64,000 nucleotides of DNA from Nocardia vinacea (GCF_035920345.1 NZ_CP109149.1:124001-188000), one strand, 5' to 3'; positions 18,305-28,010 are shown, counted from the stretch's first letter. The notes: a model not told the origin generated them from the letters alone. Program-made: numbers and translations.

Positions 18305-19024
18305 ATGAGCGAACCAGACGATATCCAGGTTGAACGGCAGGACGACTTCGACGTTTATCGGCCACAGAACGCAATAGGGCCGTTACCTCTCGTGATACTG
18401 GTGCACGGGCCAGCTCCTGCCGGCAGGCGACCGCGTGACTCTCCGTTCTTCGGCGGCTATGGCAGATTGCTCGCCGGGCGAGGTGTCGCTGCTGTGGTCG
18501 TGGATGTGCGATACCAGGGAGTGGACGACTGGGCGCCGGGCACGGTGTGGCCACCGCATGCGGACTGGACCGGAACCGCGATATGGCTGACGGCCGTTGT
18601 GGATCGCGTACGCGGCGTGCCCGGAATCGACCCTGACCGAGTGGCGATCTGGGCGTTCTCTGGTGGTGGGATGCTCACCGGCTCGTGGCTGACCGAATCA
18701 CCGTCGTGGCTACGCTGCCTGGCCCTGACCTACCCGGTGCTGGCTGATCCGTTCTCCGGCTCGACCACCCCCGCTGCATGTGACATGGTGCGTCCTGGTC
18801 GGCCGATCGTGCTCACCAGAGTCGGACGTGAGCGGCCAGAATTCCAGGCGACCGTGGACCGCCTTCTGGCCCGTGCTGAGGAGGTCGGCGCCACCATAGC
18901 CGTGATCGACGTACCCGACGGTGAACACGGCTTCGACGCCTTCGTGCCCGAGTTGGCATCGTGTCAACCCGTGCTGACCGCGATCGCGACTGTTGCGAAA
19001 CACTTCAACCCGGAAGATCTGTAG
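18305..19024 (+). CDS. Alpha/beta hydrolase (dienelactone-hydrolase/BAAT-like)
   Basis: This 239-residue protein has the alpha/beta-hydrolase fold: the oxyanion-hole strand LPLVILVHGPAPAG near residue 32, a nucleophile elbow VAIWAFSGGGMLTGSWL (Ser in FSGGG), and the catalytic His in DVPDGEHGFDAFVPEL. There is no signal peptide, so it is cytoplasmic, and the substrate is unknown. The start is ATG 18305 behind GGTGCGGAG. The frame is open to 18251, but those codons lack a site. It stands alone, with an istB remnant downstream. Confidence 0.85.
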   Translation: MSEPDDIQVERQDDFDVYRPQNAIGPLPLVILVHGPAPAGRRPRDSPFFGGYGRLLAGRGVAAVVVDVRYQGVDDWAPGTVWPPHADWTGTAIWLTAVVDRVRGVPGIDPDRVAIWAFSGGGMLTGSWLTESPSWLRCLALTYPVLADPFSGSTTPAACDMVRPGRPIVLTRVGRERPEFQATVDRLLARAEEVGATIAVIDVPDGEHGFDAFVPELASCQPVLTAIATVAKHFNPEDL

Positions 19025-19336
19025 TCGCACCGTCGGCCTGCCTCCGCAGTCGAACAGCGATCCCGTCTCGGCGATCGAGGGCGGAGGACGGATGATCAGG
19101 TCGACCTGACCGACGCCTCCGTCCGCTGGTGGCTGGAATCGCCACTGCACCAGCGAGCATCTCATCGACCGGCTGACCACACCTGCTCCCTGGTTACCGA
19201 CCGGCTCGACAGTCTGTCGACGTTCATGAAAATACCGTGCTGAGATCGGGTGTCGTTCACGGAATTCCGCAGGGTCGCGTTAACGTAATTCCCAGTGGGA
19301 AGGCGGTCGGCGGCGGGTCCTCACAGGTAAGAGAGG
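19025..19336. other. Intergenic DNA before an IstB remnant
   Basis: No supported gene. It probably contains further decayed insertion-sequence DNA belonging to the IstB remnant that follows, but I recognise no motif. Confidence 0.3.
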
Positions 19337-19603
19337 CTGTGCTCCCATCCGAGAAGGCCGACAATCTCTACGAGCTGGTGTCCGAACGCACCGCGGCTGG
19401 CGGATCGATGATCCTGACCTCCAACAGGTCTCCGGTCGACTGGTATCCACTGTTCCCGAATCCCGTTGTCGCCGAATCACTTCTGGACCGGCTCATCAAC
19501 ACCAGCCACCAAGTGTTCATGAACGGACCTCATACCGGCCCAACAAACGCCCCGGCGCCTCGAACGAACCGGTGTGGCGCAAACCCGCTACCGGACAATA
19601 GCT
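19337..19603 (+). pseudogene. IstB C-terminal remnant
   Basis: The text KADNLYELVSERTAAGGSMI, LTSNRSPVDWYPLFPNPVVA, ESLLDRLINTSHQVFMNGP is the C-terminus of an IS21-type IstB ATPase (sensor region and last helices). Near 19532 the frame shifts by one and continues SYRPNKRPGASNEPVWRKPA up to TAG at 19601-19603. There is no Walker A part, so it is a fragment of a different IstB subtype from the copy at 5054. Confidence 0.75.
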
Positions 19604-19614
19604 GGCAGCACGAC

Positions 19615-19646
19615 CTGGGGCCTGGCCAAGCCAGGTCAGGCCCCAG
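19615..19646. terminator. Hairpin overlapping the stop of the 19636 gene
   Basis: CTGGGGCCTGGCC pairs with GGTCAGGCCCCAG around a short loop, with one mismatch. It overlaps the last codons of the leftward gene and is probably its terminator. Confidence 0.6.
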
Positions 19647-20463
19647 CCCCGTCGAGGCTCGTGCCGAAATGGTTCAGGAATTCCTCGTCGGCGCAGGTAG
19701 TCCAGTCGTCGCTGGCCCAGAACGTCCAGCCGTCATCAGGGCCTGTGCCCATGCGGATCGAGGTCTCGACCGGCTTGTTCCGCCAGCACACCTCGACACG
19801 ATGCAACTGTGAATCGTGGGCGGCGATGTAGTCGGTGATCGCGGTGGGAAGCCCGATGTCCGGCCAGTAGTAGCTGAGCCAATCCTCGCTGATCAGCCAA
19901 TTCGTCTGAGCGTCGGTGGTCGAGGTCGTAGTCGGCACTCCCGGATCGACAAGCAGTGAGAACCAGTCGCGGTTGTTGTCGGCAAACCGGCGGCATGGCC
20001 TGGTGGCCGAGTGCCAGCCGGTGGGAGTCACCGACCATCCCGGCGGCGCAGGTAGTGCAGGCATTGGGTCGAAAGCCGGGGTCAGCCGGATCTCGTCGAA
20101 CCAATAAGGACACCGACGGGGTATGGGGTCGGCTGTGTCGGCGGTGCGGCACATGAGAACGTCGCCATCGGGCAAGACGCAATCGTAGTTCCAGCTGATA
20201 TGGCCTCCGGTCCAGCGGACCCAGACCGAACTCAGCTGGTCCCCGAACTGTTCCCACAGTTCCTCGACTGCCCAGCTGGCGCCCCATCTGGCACCGAACT
20301 GCACGTCGATCGAGGTGGTGGTTGTGCGATCCCACAGCGGTACGTTGTAGGTCTCACCGCGATTCATCTGCAAGAGCACCTTGAACAGGTCGGCACTAGT
20401 AAGGTCGCGTTCGCGTTCGGGTCGTTGTTCGACCCGAACGAACACCGTCGATATGTTGGCCAT
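19636..20463 (-). CDS. Hypothetical protein, 275 aa
   Basis: I do not recognise a family. The protein is soluble, rich in Trp and Asp, without a signal peptide. Distinct stretches are FGARWGASWAVEELWEQFGD, SSVWVRWTGGHISWNYDCVL, RCPYWFDEIRLTPAFDPMP, and a Trp-rich end (GTGPDDGWTFWASDDWTTCA). The start is ATG 20463, preceded by AAAGGGGTGAG, a good ribosome-binding site. It is transcribed alone and ends at a hairpin. The beta-rich, Trp-rich composition would suit a binding protein, but that is only an impression. Confidence 0.65.
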   Translation of the reverse strand: MANISTVFVRVEQRPERERDLTSADLFKVLLQMNRGETYNVPLWDRTTTTSIDVQFGARWGASWAVEELWEQFGDQLSSVWVRWTGGHISWNYDCVLPDGDVLMCRTADTADPIPRRCPYWFDEIRLTPAFDPMPALPAPPGWSVTPTGWHSATRPCRRFADNNRDWFSLLVDPGVPTTTSTTDAQTNWLISEDWLSYYWPDIGLPTAITDYIAAHDSQLHRVEVCWRNKPVETSIRMGTGPDDGWTFWASDDWTTCADEEFLNHFGTSLDGAGA

Positions 20464-20753
20464 CGCTCACCCCTTTCGGGTCCGTCGCCTTGCACCAACT
20501 AGATTGCCAAATCCTCACGCCGGCGTGGACATCAAACCCGATGGACGCTTCCGGCTCGACATGACCACTCGCCTGGACCTGACCCGGGAACGGGTTGCGG
20601 GCTGAGAAACTTCCGGGTTGCGGCGGGTGTCGCGATGTAGCGGTAGTCCGCGAATCCGTGTGTTCGGTTTGGCGGTACACGACCTTCTCCAGGCGCGGGA
20701 AGGCGTTAAAACTGAGTTCACAACGGGATTTCGCGGCAGACAGGATCCAGAAC

Positions 20754-21083
20754 ATGACCTCGATAAGCAAGCTGGCGGTCGTCCTTGTGGCTGCTGCCGT
20801 CTCAGTGGGGGCGGTCGCCGGCTCCGCGTACGGCGGGCAGGAGACGGCAGTGAACAGGCATGAAGGTGTGGCAGGCTGCATCCGGTGGTGGTGGACCGAC
20901 AACGGCACGTCGACGACCACCATCCAGTGGCACAACCTATGTCCGAGCAGACAGAATCTGATGGTCTCGTGGCGGAACAATCGGACGAATATGGATCCAG
21001 ACAATGTGATGTACGGAATTCCGGGCGGTGACGAGGGCTCCGACACGTGGGCGGGCCTTCCGATCTCCTTCAGGCAATTATGA
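20754..21083 (+). CDS. Small secreted protein
   Basis: This 109-residue protein has a Sec signal peptide: ISKLAVVLVAAAVSVGAVAG with probable cleavage after AGSAYG (about residue 27). The mature part of about 80 residues contains two Cys (AGCIRWWWTD, HNLCPSRQN), which could form one disulfide, and is rich in Trp, Asn and Thr. I do not recognise a family. The start is ATG 20754. The frame is open earlier (20595), but the signal peptide fixes the start. The neighbours give no functional hint. Confidence 0.65.
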   Translation: MTSISKLAVVLVAAAVSVGAVAGSAYGGQETAVNRHEGVAGCIRWWWTDNGTSTTTIQWHNLCPSRQNLMVSWRNNRTNMDPDNVMYGIPGGDEGSDTWAGLPISFRQL

Positions 21084-21119
21084 AACACATCCACCGCCCG
21101 CCCACAGTGCGATTCACTC

Positions 21120-22079
21120 CTACTGCCTTGCACGGTTCAGGCGGATCTGCGCTACCAGGGCGCGGTGGTCTGCGCCTGGTAGGTCCACTGTCTCCACCGC
21201 GACCGTTCGCCCCTCGGCGACGAGGATATGGTCGATACTGACCAGGGGCGGGCACCGTTTGTCGGTGGGATAGGTGACCAGATGTCCGGCGCCGGCCTGG
21301 ACGGCGGCATCGCCGAAACGTCCTGACAACATCGCGCGGTACTGCCAGTGATTGTAGGTCGCGTTGAAGTCACCACCGACGATTACCGGCCGATCCGATG
21401 GTGACCGCTCGAGGATTTCGCGCAAACGGGACAACTCGTCGGCCCACACCCGGGTGCCGAACACCGGTGGTACCGGATGGAAGGCGTACAGCGTGACCGG
21501 TCCAGCGCCCGGAATGTCTCCGGTCGCCGAGAGCTGGTTCAGCACGAACCCGTCATACTCAACAGTTTCCGACAGCGGGTAGCTGCTCCAGATTCCCGTC
21601 CCGGCCGCGGTCCTTCCCGGGGAGAGATACCGGTGCGGCAACACTTGGTCGAGCCCTGCACGGCCAAGACCCTCAACCGCCGCCGGAGTGAGTTCGTTGA
21701 CGGTGAGCACACCGATGTTTCGTGCGCGCACCTGATCGACCAGCGTCGCTGGATCCGCTCCGTCGAACAGAAGATTGGCCTGCATCACCATCACCGCAGG
21801 TCCTTCGACGCCACCTGAGCGATGGACGTACAGCGGAGCTTGAGTCCACACCGCGGCGGCCACGACAACGACCGCCGCCCCCACACTGATCCAGCGTCGC
21901 ATGGCTACAAATGCCACAGTCCCAACGAGCGCGGCACCCATCAAATACGGCGCACCCGAAGCCGCCAAGACCAACACTCGAGACCCCGACCAACTGAAGT
22001 GCAACGCGACCCCCGCAGCTCCCGCCAGGGTCGCAATCCACGCGAGCACGCCGCCACCGACCCGAACCAACTTCGACAT
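21120..22079 (-). CDS. Membrane-anchored endonuclease/exonuclease/phosphatase family protein
   Basis: This protein of about 319 residues has three N-terminal membrane spans (VLAWIATLAGAAGVALHFSW, LMGAALVGTVAFVAMRRW, VGAAVVVVAAAVW) and an extracytoplasmic EEP domain. The motifs are VMVMQANLLFDGADPATL, NELTPAAVEGL (Glu metal ligand), VIVGGDFNATYNHWQYRAML, SIDHILVAEG and the closing GADHRALVAQI (Asp-His). The EEP family covers nucleases and phosphoesterases; the substrate is unknown. I start it at ATG 22079, but TTG 22127 and ATG 22115 are in frame. All catalytic residues appear present. Confidence 0.85.
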   Translation of the reverse strand: MSKLVRVGGGVLAWIATLAGAAGVALHFSWSGSRVLVLAASGAPYLMGAALVGTVAFVAMRRWISVGAAVVVVAAAVWTQAPLYVHRSGGVEGPAVMVMQANLLFDGADPATLVDQVRARNIGVLTVNELTPAAVEGLGRAGLDQVLPHRYLSPGRTAAGTGIWSSYPLSETVEYDGFVLNQLSATGDIPGAGPVTLYAFHPVPPVFGTRVWADELSRLREILERSPSDRPVIVGGDFNATYNHWQYRAMLSGRFGDAAVQAGAGHLVTYPTDKRCPPLVSIDHILVAEGRTVAVETVDLPGADHRALVAQIRLNRARQ

Positions 22080-22219
22080 CACACCCAACAGACAAACACA
22101 AGTCCCACAACACATGTCGATGGCCAACCGGAGACAGGAGACCAGGACGGGCGAAAACGCGACTTACTCCGCACCGGCCCTTGGTCAGGATCTGGTCCGC
22201 TGAGCCGGTGCCAGATGTA

Positions 22220-22504
22220 TTACCCGCGGTGAGGGCGTAACGCTGCGAAGAGACCGAGTACGGCGACGACCACCAGCCACACTGTTGCTCCGAAGCCCGC
22301 GGTGCCGACCGTTCCCCACAGCATGATGAACGGCCCGTATTCCGCCACGCGGGCCCAGTATCCGCAGGGGCCCACATCTTCCGGGATGGTCGCGCATTCG
22401 GGGTGGCCGATGGCCGCGAAGGCCAGGGTCGCGAGCATCGGAATCGCAACGGCCACACCGAGTACGATCGCCAGGCTTGCGATGGGGCGGGAGAGGACTG
22501 CCAT
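22220..22504 (-). CDS. Small membrane protein
   Basis: This protein of about 94 residues has two hydrophobic segments (IASLAIVLGVAVAIPMLATL near residue 8 and VGTAGFGATVWLVVVAVLGL near 63) separated by a short loop with two Cys (HPECATIPEDVGPCGYW), possibly disulfide-linked outside. No family is recognised. The frame is open to 22549, and the start at ATG 22504 is a guess. It lies between the EEP gene and a small hypothetical gene, all on the minus strand. Confidence 0.5.
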   Translation of the reverse strand: MAVLSRPIASLAIVLGVAVAIPMLATLAFAAIGHPECATIPEDVGPCGYWARVAEYGPFIMLWGTVGTAGFGATVWLVVVAVLGLFAALRPHRG

Positions 22505-22558
22505 GCGGTCAGACCCTAATGCGCGGCCGGGGGCGATTTCCACGCGCACCCGCAGCCA

Positions 22559-22912
22559 TCAAGGGGCGGCCAGTTCCTCGTACCAGTAACCCAAGTCGGT
22601 CAGCAGTGTGTCCAGGCGTACCAGCACATCGTGGCGCAGCTGCTCAACCGAGTCGTCGCCGGAGACCATGCACCCAGTCCGGTTGATGACATCCACCGGG
22701 AAGATGGCGACCTGGCCGGTCTCGGCCAGGTCGCCGGTGAACATCACGTCCGCGTTGGGGAAGGCGGCCATTTGATCGCCTCTGCTGTGGGCGCGGCTGG
22801 TGGGACGCAGCACCACTGATCGGCCGTCCAGGTCGGTTTCGTGGGAATCGTCGTAGGCGATGTCCGGTGCGGGGATCTGGACGTCGTGGAGTTCGCGGGC
22901 GTGAAAGATCAA
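22559..22912 (-). CDS. Hypothetical protein, about 117 aa
   Basis: This soluble small protein has TTG 22912 as the only start that keeps the full length. Text such as YDDSHETDLDGRSVVLRPTS and FTGDLAETGQVAIFPVDVIN suggests a beta-rich domain. It ends with a helix (EQLRHDVLVRLDTLLTDLGY). I do not recognise a family. It is divergent from the DUF3885-like gene, with the two starts about 20 bp apart, so regulation could be shared. Confidence 0.5.
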   Translation of the reverse strand: MIFHARELHDVQIPAPDIAYDDSHETDLDGRSVVLRPTSRAHSRGDQMAAFPNADVMFTGDLAETGQVAIFPVDVINRTGCMVSGDDSVEQLRHDVLVRLDTLLTDLGYWYEELAAP

Positions 22913-22930
22913 GTGGTGTACCGTAACTCG

Positions 22931-23506
22931 GTGCGTGAGAACGATCTGCTACGCCGCTGGGAAGAACTCTGGCCCGCATGCCCACCGATCGCCGATGCGC
23001 TGAAAATGGCCTATCCGGATCGGTGGGTACGGTTTCACAGTCTGCCGGAATCCAAGCGGTATGCCGACAGCGCGGACGACTACGCGATCGTGCTGGACCG
23101 ATACAACACGATCCTGGACGAACTCTTCAGCGGCGAGGACATTTACATCATCACGGCAGACGGGTCCGAAACCCCCACTCCGGCACGGCGTTCCCACACA
23201 GCCGCCAGCTTGCACCCGGGAGCCCGGTATTGGACATCCGTGCTCGAGGATCCGGATCCCGACGCCCCTTGGTACTGGCACCTGTACGTCAGCGAGAAAC
23301 CTTGGGAGCGTGGTTGTCTCGATGAGCTGCTATGTGCCGCCGCCGACGAGGTCACCGTCGGACTGCTGATCACCGACACCGCGCTACAGCAGCTGCACCA
23401 TCCCTACGACGGTGGCGCCGACGTCATCCTGGCCACGACCGACGAACGCGATCGGCTGCGCTGCAGGCACGCCGAATGGCTGTCATCGGAACCGTCAGGA
23501 CTCTGA
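22931..23506 (+). CDS. DUF3885-like protein
   Basis: This protein of about 191 residues opens with the DUF3885 signature: RRWEELWPACPPIADALKMA, then YPDRWVRFHSLPESKRYADS and YAIVLDRYNTILDELFSGED. The domain is of unknown function and is widespread as single small proteins, often near toxin or immunity genes. After it comes a second, Trp-rich part (ARYWTSVLEDPDPDAPWYWH, GLLITDTALQQLHHPYDGGA). The start is GTG 22931; the frame is open back to 22841, but that DNA overlaps the divergent gene. There is no signal peptide, so it is cytoplasmic. Confidence 0.72.
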   Translation: MRENDLLRRWEELWPACPPIADALKMAYPDRWVRFHSLPESKRYADSADDYAIVLDRYNTILDELFSGEDIYIITADGSETPTPARRSHTAASLHPGARYWTSVLEDPDPDAPWYWHLYVSEKPWERGCLDELLCAAADEVTVGLLITDTALQQLHHPYDGGADVILATTDERDRLRCRHAEWLSSEPSGL

Positions 23507-23529
23507 ACTCGAGGCCCCGGAGCACGGCG

Positions 23530-24871
23530 TCACTGGTGCCCTGCGGCGGTCCAGTGGTGACGCACCACGGCCCGTGCGCCTCTACCCGGCGTCAGTGAAA
23601 TGTTGTGGGGTAGGGCTCGTTCTGGTTCGGGATCCGCCGGAGCGAGGTCCAGGTGGCTGAATACGGTGCGGAGCACCGCCGTCATCTCGACGAGGACGAG
23701 TCCTTCGCCTATGCACCGGCGCTGTCCGCCGCCGAACGGTATCCAGGTGTGGCGTCCGGGCGGCCCGCTCAGGAAGCGCTCGGGCCGAAAGGCGCGCGGT
23801 TGGTGGTGCCACTGTTCAGAGTTGTGTACCAGGCCGGCCACCGCAGCCACCGAGATTCCTGCTGGCAGAAGGTATCCGGCGAGTTCGACCGGCTCGGCCA
23901 GCTTGCGGCCAGCGGCGAGCAGCGGTGGGCGCTGACGTAGTACCTCGTGAGCGACCGCATTGAGGTAGCCGTTGTCGCCGGCGTGCACGGCCGAGCGCAC
24001 CCGGGCCGGCATGCCTGGTTCGTGGAGAATCCGTTCGAACATCCACGACAAGGCATCGGCGGTCGGCGCGTATCCACCCAGAAACAGGTCCACCACCTCA
24101 TCGCGCAGCTGCCGGTCGGTGGATGCGTTTCCCTCATCGGAATCGACCAGCGTCGACAGCACGTCGGTACGCTCGTCCAAGGTCGATGCCCGGCGGCGCC
24201 GTGCAATTTCCGCGAGAATCGGCTTGTCTGCCCGGTCCAGGTGACCTCGGAACCATTGCAGCGGACCCACCCGGCGGAGCCCCGGTACGAGAAGCAGAGG
24301 GTTCGGATCGGCGAGGGCAGGCAGTACTTCCCGCAACTCGGACAGCCGCGCCGGTTCGGCCGCGCCGAAGAGGACATCCAAAGATGACCTCTCGGGCAAT
24401 CACCTGCATGTGCGGATGCAGAGCGAATGGCCGTCCAATCGGCCACTGACGCAACTCTTTCGCGGTGACCGCTTCGATCATCTCCGCATGCCCGGCCACT
24501 GATCTCGCTCGGAACGACGGCGACAACAACCGCTTCATCCGACGATGCTCGTCCCCGTCCCGAAGGCCGAGGGCGGCGCGGCCGAGGATGAGGCCGAGCC
24601 CTGCGACGGCGTTGAACTCACCGGCGCGGAAGACCGCGGGATCGCCGGTGAGCATCTGCTCGATGGCGGATGGCTCGGAGACGAGGACGATTGTCCCGAA
24701 TGGGGCGATCCGCAGAGTGAAGCAGCCACCGTAGCGGCGCCGGCAGGCATCGAGAAAGGGCTGCCGGCGTCGCCAGGCCAGCATGGTCTGCACGGCCGGC
24801 GGCAGCTGCGGGCCCGGTGGAAGCCCGGTTGCGGCGGGCGCGGCGTCGGCGGGCTGAGAAGTCATCGTCAC
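23530..24871 (-). pseudogene. Cytochrome P450, single frameshift
   Basis: Two overlapping frames form one P450 of about 447 residues. The N-terminal part is ATG 24871 (GLPPGPQLPPAVQTMLAWRR, C-helix text DEHRRMKRLLSPSFRA). Near 24375-24390 the frame shifts; the rest reads LDVLFGAAEPARLSELREVL and so on. It has the ExxR as EVLRQRP and the heme loop WIPFGGGQRRCIGEGLVLVE with its Cys. The I-helix reads LFLGGYAPTADALSW, where the usual acid-Thr pair is replaced by Ala-Pro, which is odd for an oxygen-activating P450. It is a monooxygenase of unknown substrate. A sequencing error could explain the shift. It is divergent from the ATPase regulator at 24989. Confidence 0.83.
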
Positions 24872-24988
24872 ACTCCGATGTCGGGCGACCTGGTGAGCAG
24901 TCGCATCTGCAGCACACGATGACTCGGCCGATTGTTCATGTGCCAGATCAATTCCTGCTCATTGTGGGCGGCCAGCTAGCCTGGAGGT

Positions 24989-27127
24989 GTGTCCCGTATC
25001 GCGGACCGGATACAGCAGGTCCGGAGGCAGCGGTTCGTCGGCCGGACTGCCGAGACGGCGTTTTTCCGTGCCGCACTGACCACCGAAAGTCCCTTGTTCT
25101 CAGCTGTTTTTGTCCACGGAGAGGGCGGTGTGGGAAAGACTGCGCTGTTGCGCGTGTGGGGAGAGATCGCCGAGGCGGCGGGAGCCGTCGCCGTTCGAGT
25201 GGATGCCCGAAGCGTGGAGCCGTCGCCCGTGGCATTACTGGCCGTACTTGCCGCGTCGCTGGGGCTCGAGCAGGGGTGTTCGCCGATCGATGCGTTGGCG
25301 CGCGGGCCGCGGCATGTCCTGTTACTTGACCCCTACGACTCGCTGGCGCCGATCGACGAATGGATCCGTGAACGGTTCCTGCCGGAACTGCCCGGTACCG
25401 CACTGGTCGTCATTGCGAGCCGAAATCCGCCGTCACCGGAATGGATCTCCGATCCTGGATGGCGGGAATCCCTCCGATCGGTCCCGCTGCGAAATCTGCC
25501 GCCGGAGGACGCGCGATCGTATCTGCGCGTCGAGAAGGTTCCCGAACCCCTGCACGACCAGGTACTAGCGGCCACACATGGGCATCCGCTGGCGTTGTCC
25601 CTGCTGGTAGACGTGATACGGCAGCACGACCGGGATCACCGAACGATCGCCGAGGTCGACCTGCGTGACACACCCGACGTGGTGCGGGTTCTGATGGAGC
25701 GCATCATCGCGGCTGTTCCGAGCCCGCGGCACCGGAGGGCACTGGAGGTCTGCGCCCACACGAGAGTCACCACCGAAGAGACCCTGCGCGCGGTCCTCGG
25801 TGGTGACGATGCCGGTGAGCTTTTCGGCTGGCTGCGCAGGTTGTCTTTCGTCGAGGAGGGTGAGACAGGGGTGTTCCCGCACGAGCTGGCCCGCGACGTC
25901 ATCGACGCGGACCTGCAGTGGCGTGATCGGGCGAGCTACACGGCCATGCACCGCAGGGTGCGCCGTCATGTTCTCGGGCACCTGAAGCACGATGCCGGAA
26001 GGGTGCAGCAGCAGGCGGTCGCAGATCTGGTTTTTCTGCAGCGGGTTCATCCGCCCATCCGCGCCTTCATGGACTGGTCGAGCCTCGGCTGGCATTATCC
26101 GGACACACTGGTACCGGGTGATCGCGAGGCTCTGCTGGACATGACGCGGCGGTGGCAAGGGTCGGAATCCGCCGAGCTGGTGGCGTATTGGCTGGACCGC
26201 CAGCCGCATGCCTTCGTTATCGTTCGCGGCCACAGCGGTCCACCCCTCGGGTTCGGGGCCCGGCTGCGCCTGCACGAGGCCACCGCAGCGGACCTGTCCG
26301 CCGACCCCGGTGCGAACGCGATGTGGGAGTACGCCCAGCGGCACGGTCCGCCCCAGCCGGGTGAGGAGGTTCTCGCGAGCCGCTTCTTCATGGATCGCGA
26401 TCTCTACCAACAGCCTTCACCGTCGTTCACCGTCATCACCATCGGCTACATGCAACGCAGTTTGGCCAACCCCCATGTGCGGTGGGATTTTCTCGGCGGT
26501 TACGAGAGCGTGGATCCGTTGTCGCCACTGTTTTCCTATGTCGACTATCACCGTGCGCCGGAAGCCGACTACCGAGTGGGCGACCGGCACTACCAGGTGG
26601 TCGCCCGCGACTGCCGGCACGGCTTGGAAGCGTGGCTCGATCTGCTGGCCGAACGAGAGGTCAGCGGCTACGACCCGTCGACATCGCCGGTGGCCCATCC
26701 CGTTCCGGCAATCACGTGGTCGCGGCCGGAATTCCGCGAGGCGGTGCGTCAAGCGCTTCGTGACCTGCACCGGATCGACAAGCTGGCGCAGAATCCACTG
26801 CTTCGAACCCGGCAGGTGCAGAATCAGAGCGGCGCCACATCCGCCGCAACCGCATTGGCCGGGATCGTTCGCCAGGCGGCGGAGACGCTCCGCGAAGATC
26901 CGCGCGACGCCAAGCTGTTTCGGGCGATAGACCGAACGTACCTGCGACCGGCAGTCACACAGGAGCGGGCCGCCGAGGTACTGGGTCTGCCGTTCAGCAC
27001 CTACCGGCGGCATCTCACTGCCGGTGTGGCGCGGATCGTCGACCTGCTGTGGCAACGCGAAGTCCACAGGAGCCGGGAGCCAGGGCTACACCTGCGGCAC
27101 CCGGCTACCCGGTCACCGGGCCGCTGA
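24989..27127 (+). CDS. STAND-type ATPase regulator with C-terminal HTH
   Basis: This 712-residue protein has an N-terminal helix with RFVGRTAETAFFRAAL, Walker A GEGGVGKT at residues 44-51, a Walker-B-like HVLLLDPYDSLAP near residue 110, and a winged/arm region (PLRNLPPEDARSYLRVEKVP). The middle (residues 330-560) is an unrecognised sensor-like domain with a GNAT-like flavour (HAFVIVRGHSGPPLGFGARL). The C-terminus (ERAAEVLGLPFSTYRRHLTA) is a sigma-r4/HTH-like DNA-binding helix pair, so it is probably a signal-responsive transcription regulator. The start is GTG 24989; GGAGG lies only one base before it, so the true start is uncertain. It is divergent from the P450 gene, its likely target. Confidence 0.75.
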   Translation: MSRIADRIQQVRRQRFVGRTAETAFFRAALTTESPLFSAVFVHGEGGVGKTALLRVWGEIAEAAGAVAVRVDARSVEPSPVALLAVLAASLGLEQGCSPIDALARGPRHVLLLDPYDSLAPIDEWIRERFLPELPGTALVVIASRNPPSPEWISDPGWRESLRSVPLRNLPPEDARSYLRVEKVPEPLHDQVLAATHGHPLALSLLVDVIRQHDRDHRTIAEVDLRDTPDVVRVLMERIIAAVPSPRHRRALEVCAHTRVTTEETLRAVLGGDDAGELFGWLRRLSFVEEGETGVFPHELARDVIDADLQWRDRASYTAMHRRVRRHVLGHLKHDAGRVQQQAVADLVFLQRVHPPIRAFMDWSSLGWHYPDTLVPGDREALLDMTRRWQGSESAELVAYWLDRQPHAFVIVRGHSGPPLGFGARLRLHEATAADLSADPGANAMWEYAQRHGPPQPGEEVLASRFFMDRDLYQQPSPSFTVITIGYMQRSLANPHVRWDFLGGYESVDPLSPLFSYVDYHRAPEADYRVGDRHYQVVARDCRHGLEAWLDLLAEREVSGYDPSTSPVAHPVPAITWSRPEFREAVRQALRDLHRIDKLAQNPLLRTRQVQNQSGATSAATALAGIVRQAAETLREDPRDAKLFRAIDRTYLRPAVTQERAAEVLGLPFSTYRRHLTAGVARIVDLLWQREVHRSREPGLHLRHPATRSPGR

Positions 27128-27536
27128 GCAGACTACGACCGCCCGGCCACCGAACTGACATGGCAACGCACAACCGAGTTTCGCGCCGAATCCGGACCGA
27201 GCTGAGCCGTCGCGAACTCTGTCCGGGCCGGTGAACGGACCGCAGCACGACGAATTGGGCCGCGAGGTCAAGCTGTACGGAATAACGGCGTACGGGCTGG
27301 CCAAAGGTGTTGCATCGGCTGGTGGTCAAGTTTGCGCGCGGGCGGGTCTGGCTCGCAGTGACCGCCTCCGTCGTGTCGGCGCCGAGAGGAGATCACCGGT
27401 TGGATCGCCGGGGATATGCTCGACGGCGGCCCTGCTGTCTCGTGGCGGATACGCGCACGCACGGGCATTCGACGCAACCTCAACCTCGCACCGGGCCGAA
27501 CCGTTCCGTGCAGCGACAGCGATAGTGTCTGTTTAT
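27128..27536. other. Intergenic stretch, nothing recognised
   Basis: No supported gene, RNA gene or repeat. The open frames here have no start signal and no protein-like text. Confidence 0.4.
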
Positions 27537-28010
27537 TCAGCGCTCATTCGCCCATCTGCGGAACAGTGCGCTCAATTCTTCCCGTGAAATGCCCGGCCGA
27601 GGTTCGGAAAGTACAGACAACCACTCATGGTAGAAGTCGACCCAATACTCGAAGCGGCTCGGTTCCGTAGCAATGCTTTCCAGCATCTCCTCAAAACACA
27701 GCATCATTCTTCTCCAGGCCTCGAAACGGCCATACATGGTAAAGACTGCTTTGATATCGACGGCAGGATTCACATACGATATCCGCGCGATCCATATTGC
27801 AGCAGCCCGAGCTCAATTCGCCTCATCCGGCAAACTAACTATCGCACGCTCAAAGAAGAATATTGCGTTCCAGAGTGGATCACTAGGTCCGGCCAGGTCC
27901 CCGTCGACGGTCCATACTTCGTTTCGATAGAGCAGCAGGTTGGGTCGACAGACGTCGTTGTGGTTGAAGCGCCCGCTGAGTCGACCGGCATCGCTCCCAC
28001 CTCACGCGTC
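27537..28010 (-). pseudogene. Phosphotransferase (APH-fold) remnant with internal TGA
   Basis: Read leftward in the frame of the 27537 stop, the DNA gives LSGRFNHNDVCRPNLLLYRN, EVWTVDGDLAGPSDPLWNAI, FFFERAIVSLPDEAN, a TGA at 27813-27815, then ARAAAIWIARISYVNPAVDI and a helical end EELSALFRRWANER. HNDVCRPN fits the catalytic HxDxxxxN of aminoglycoside/choline-type phosphotransferases, and VDGD, 19 residues after the His, fits the second metal-binding Asp. The TGA may replace a TGG Trp codon. An upstream in-frame stop and the missing N-lobe show it is truncated. It lies directly downstream of the giant gene. Confidence 0.6.
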
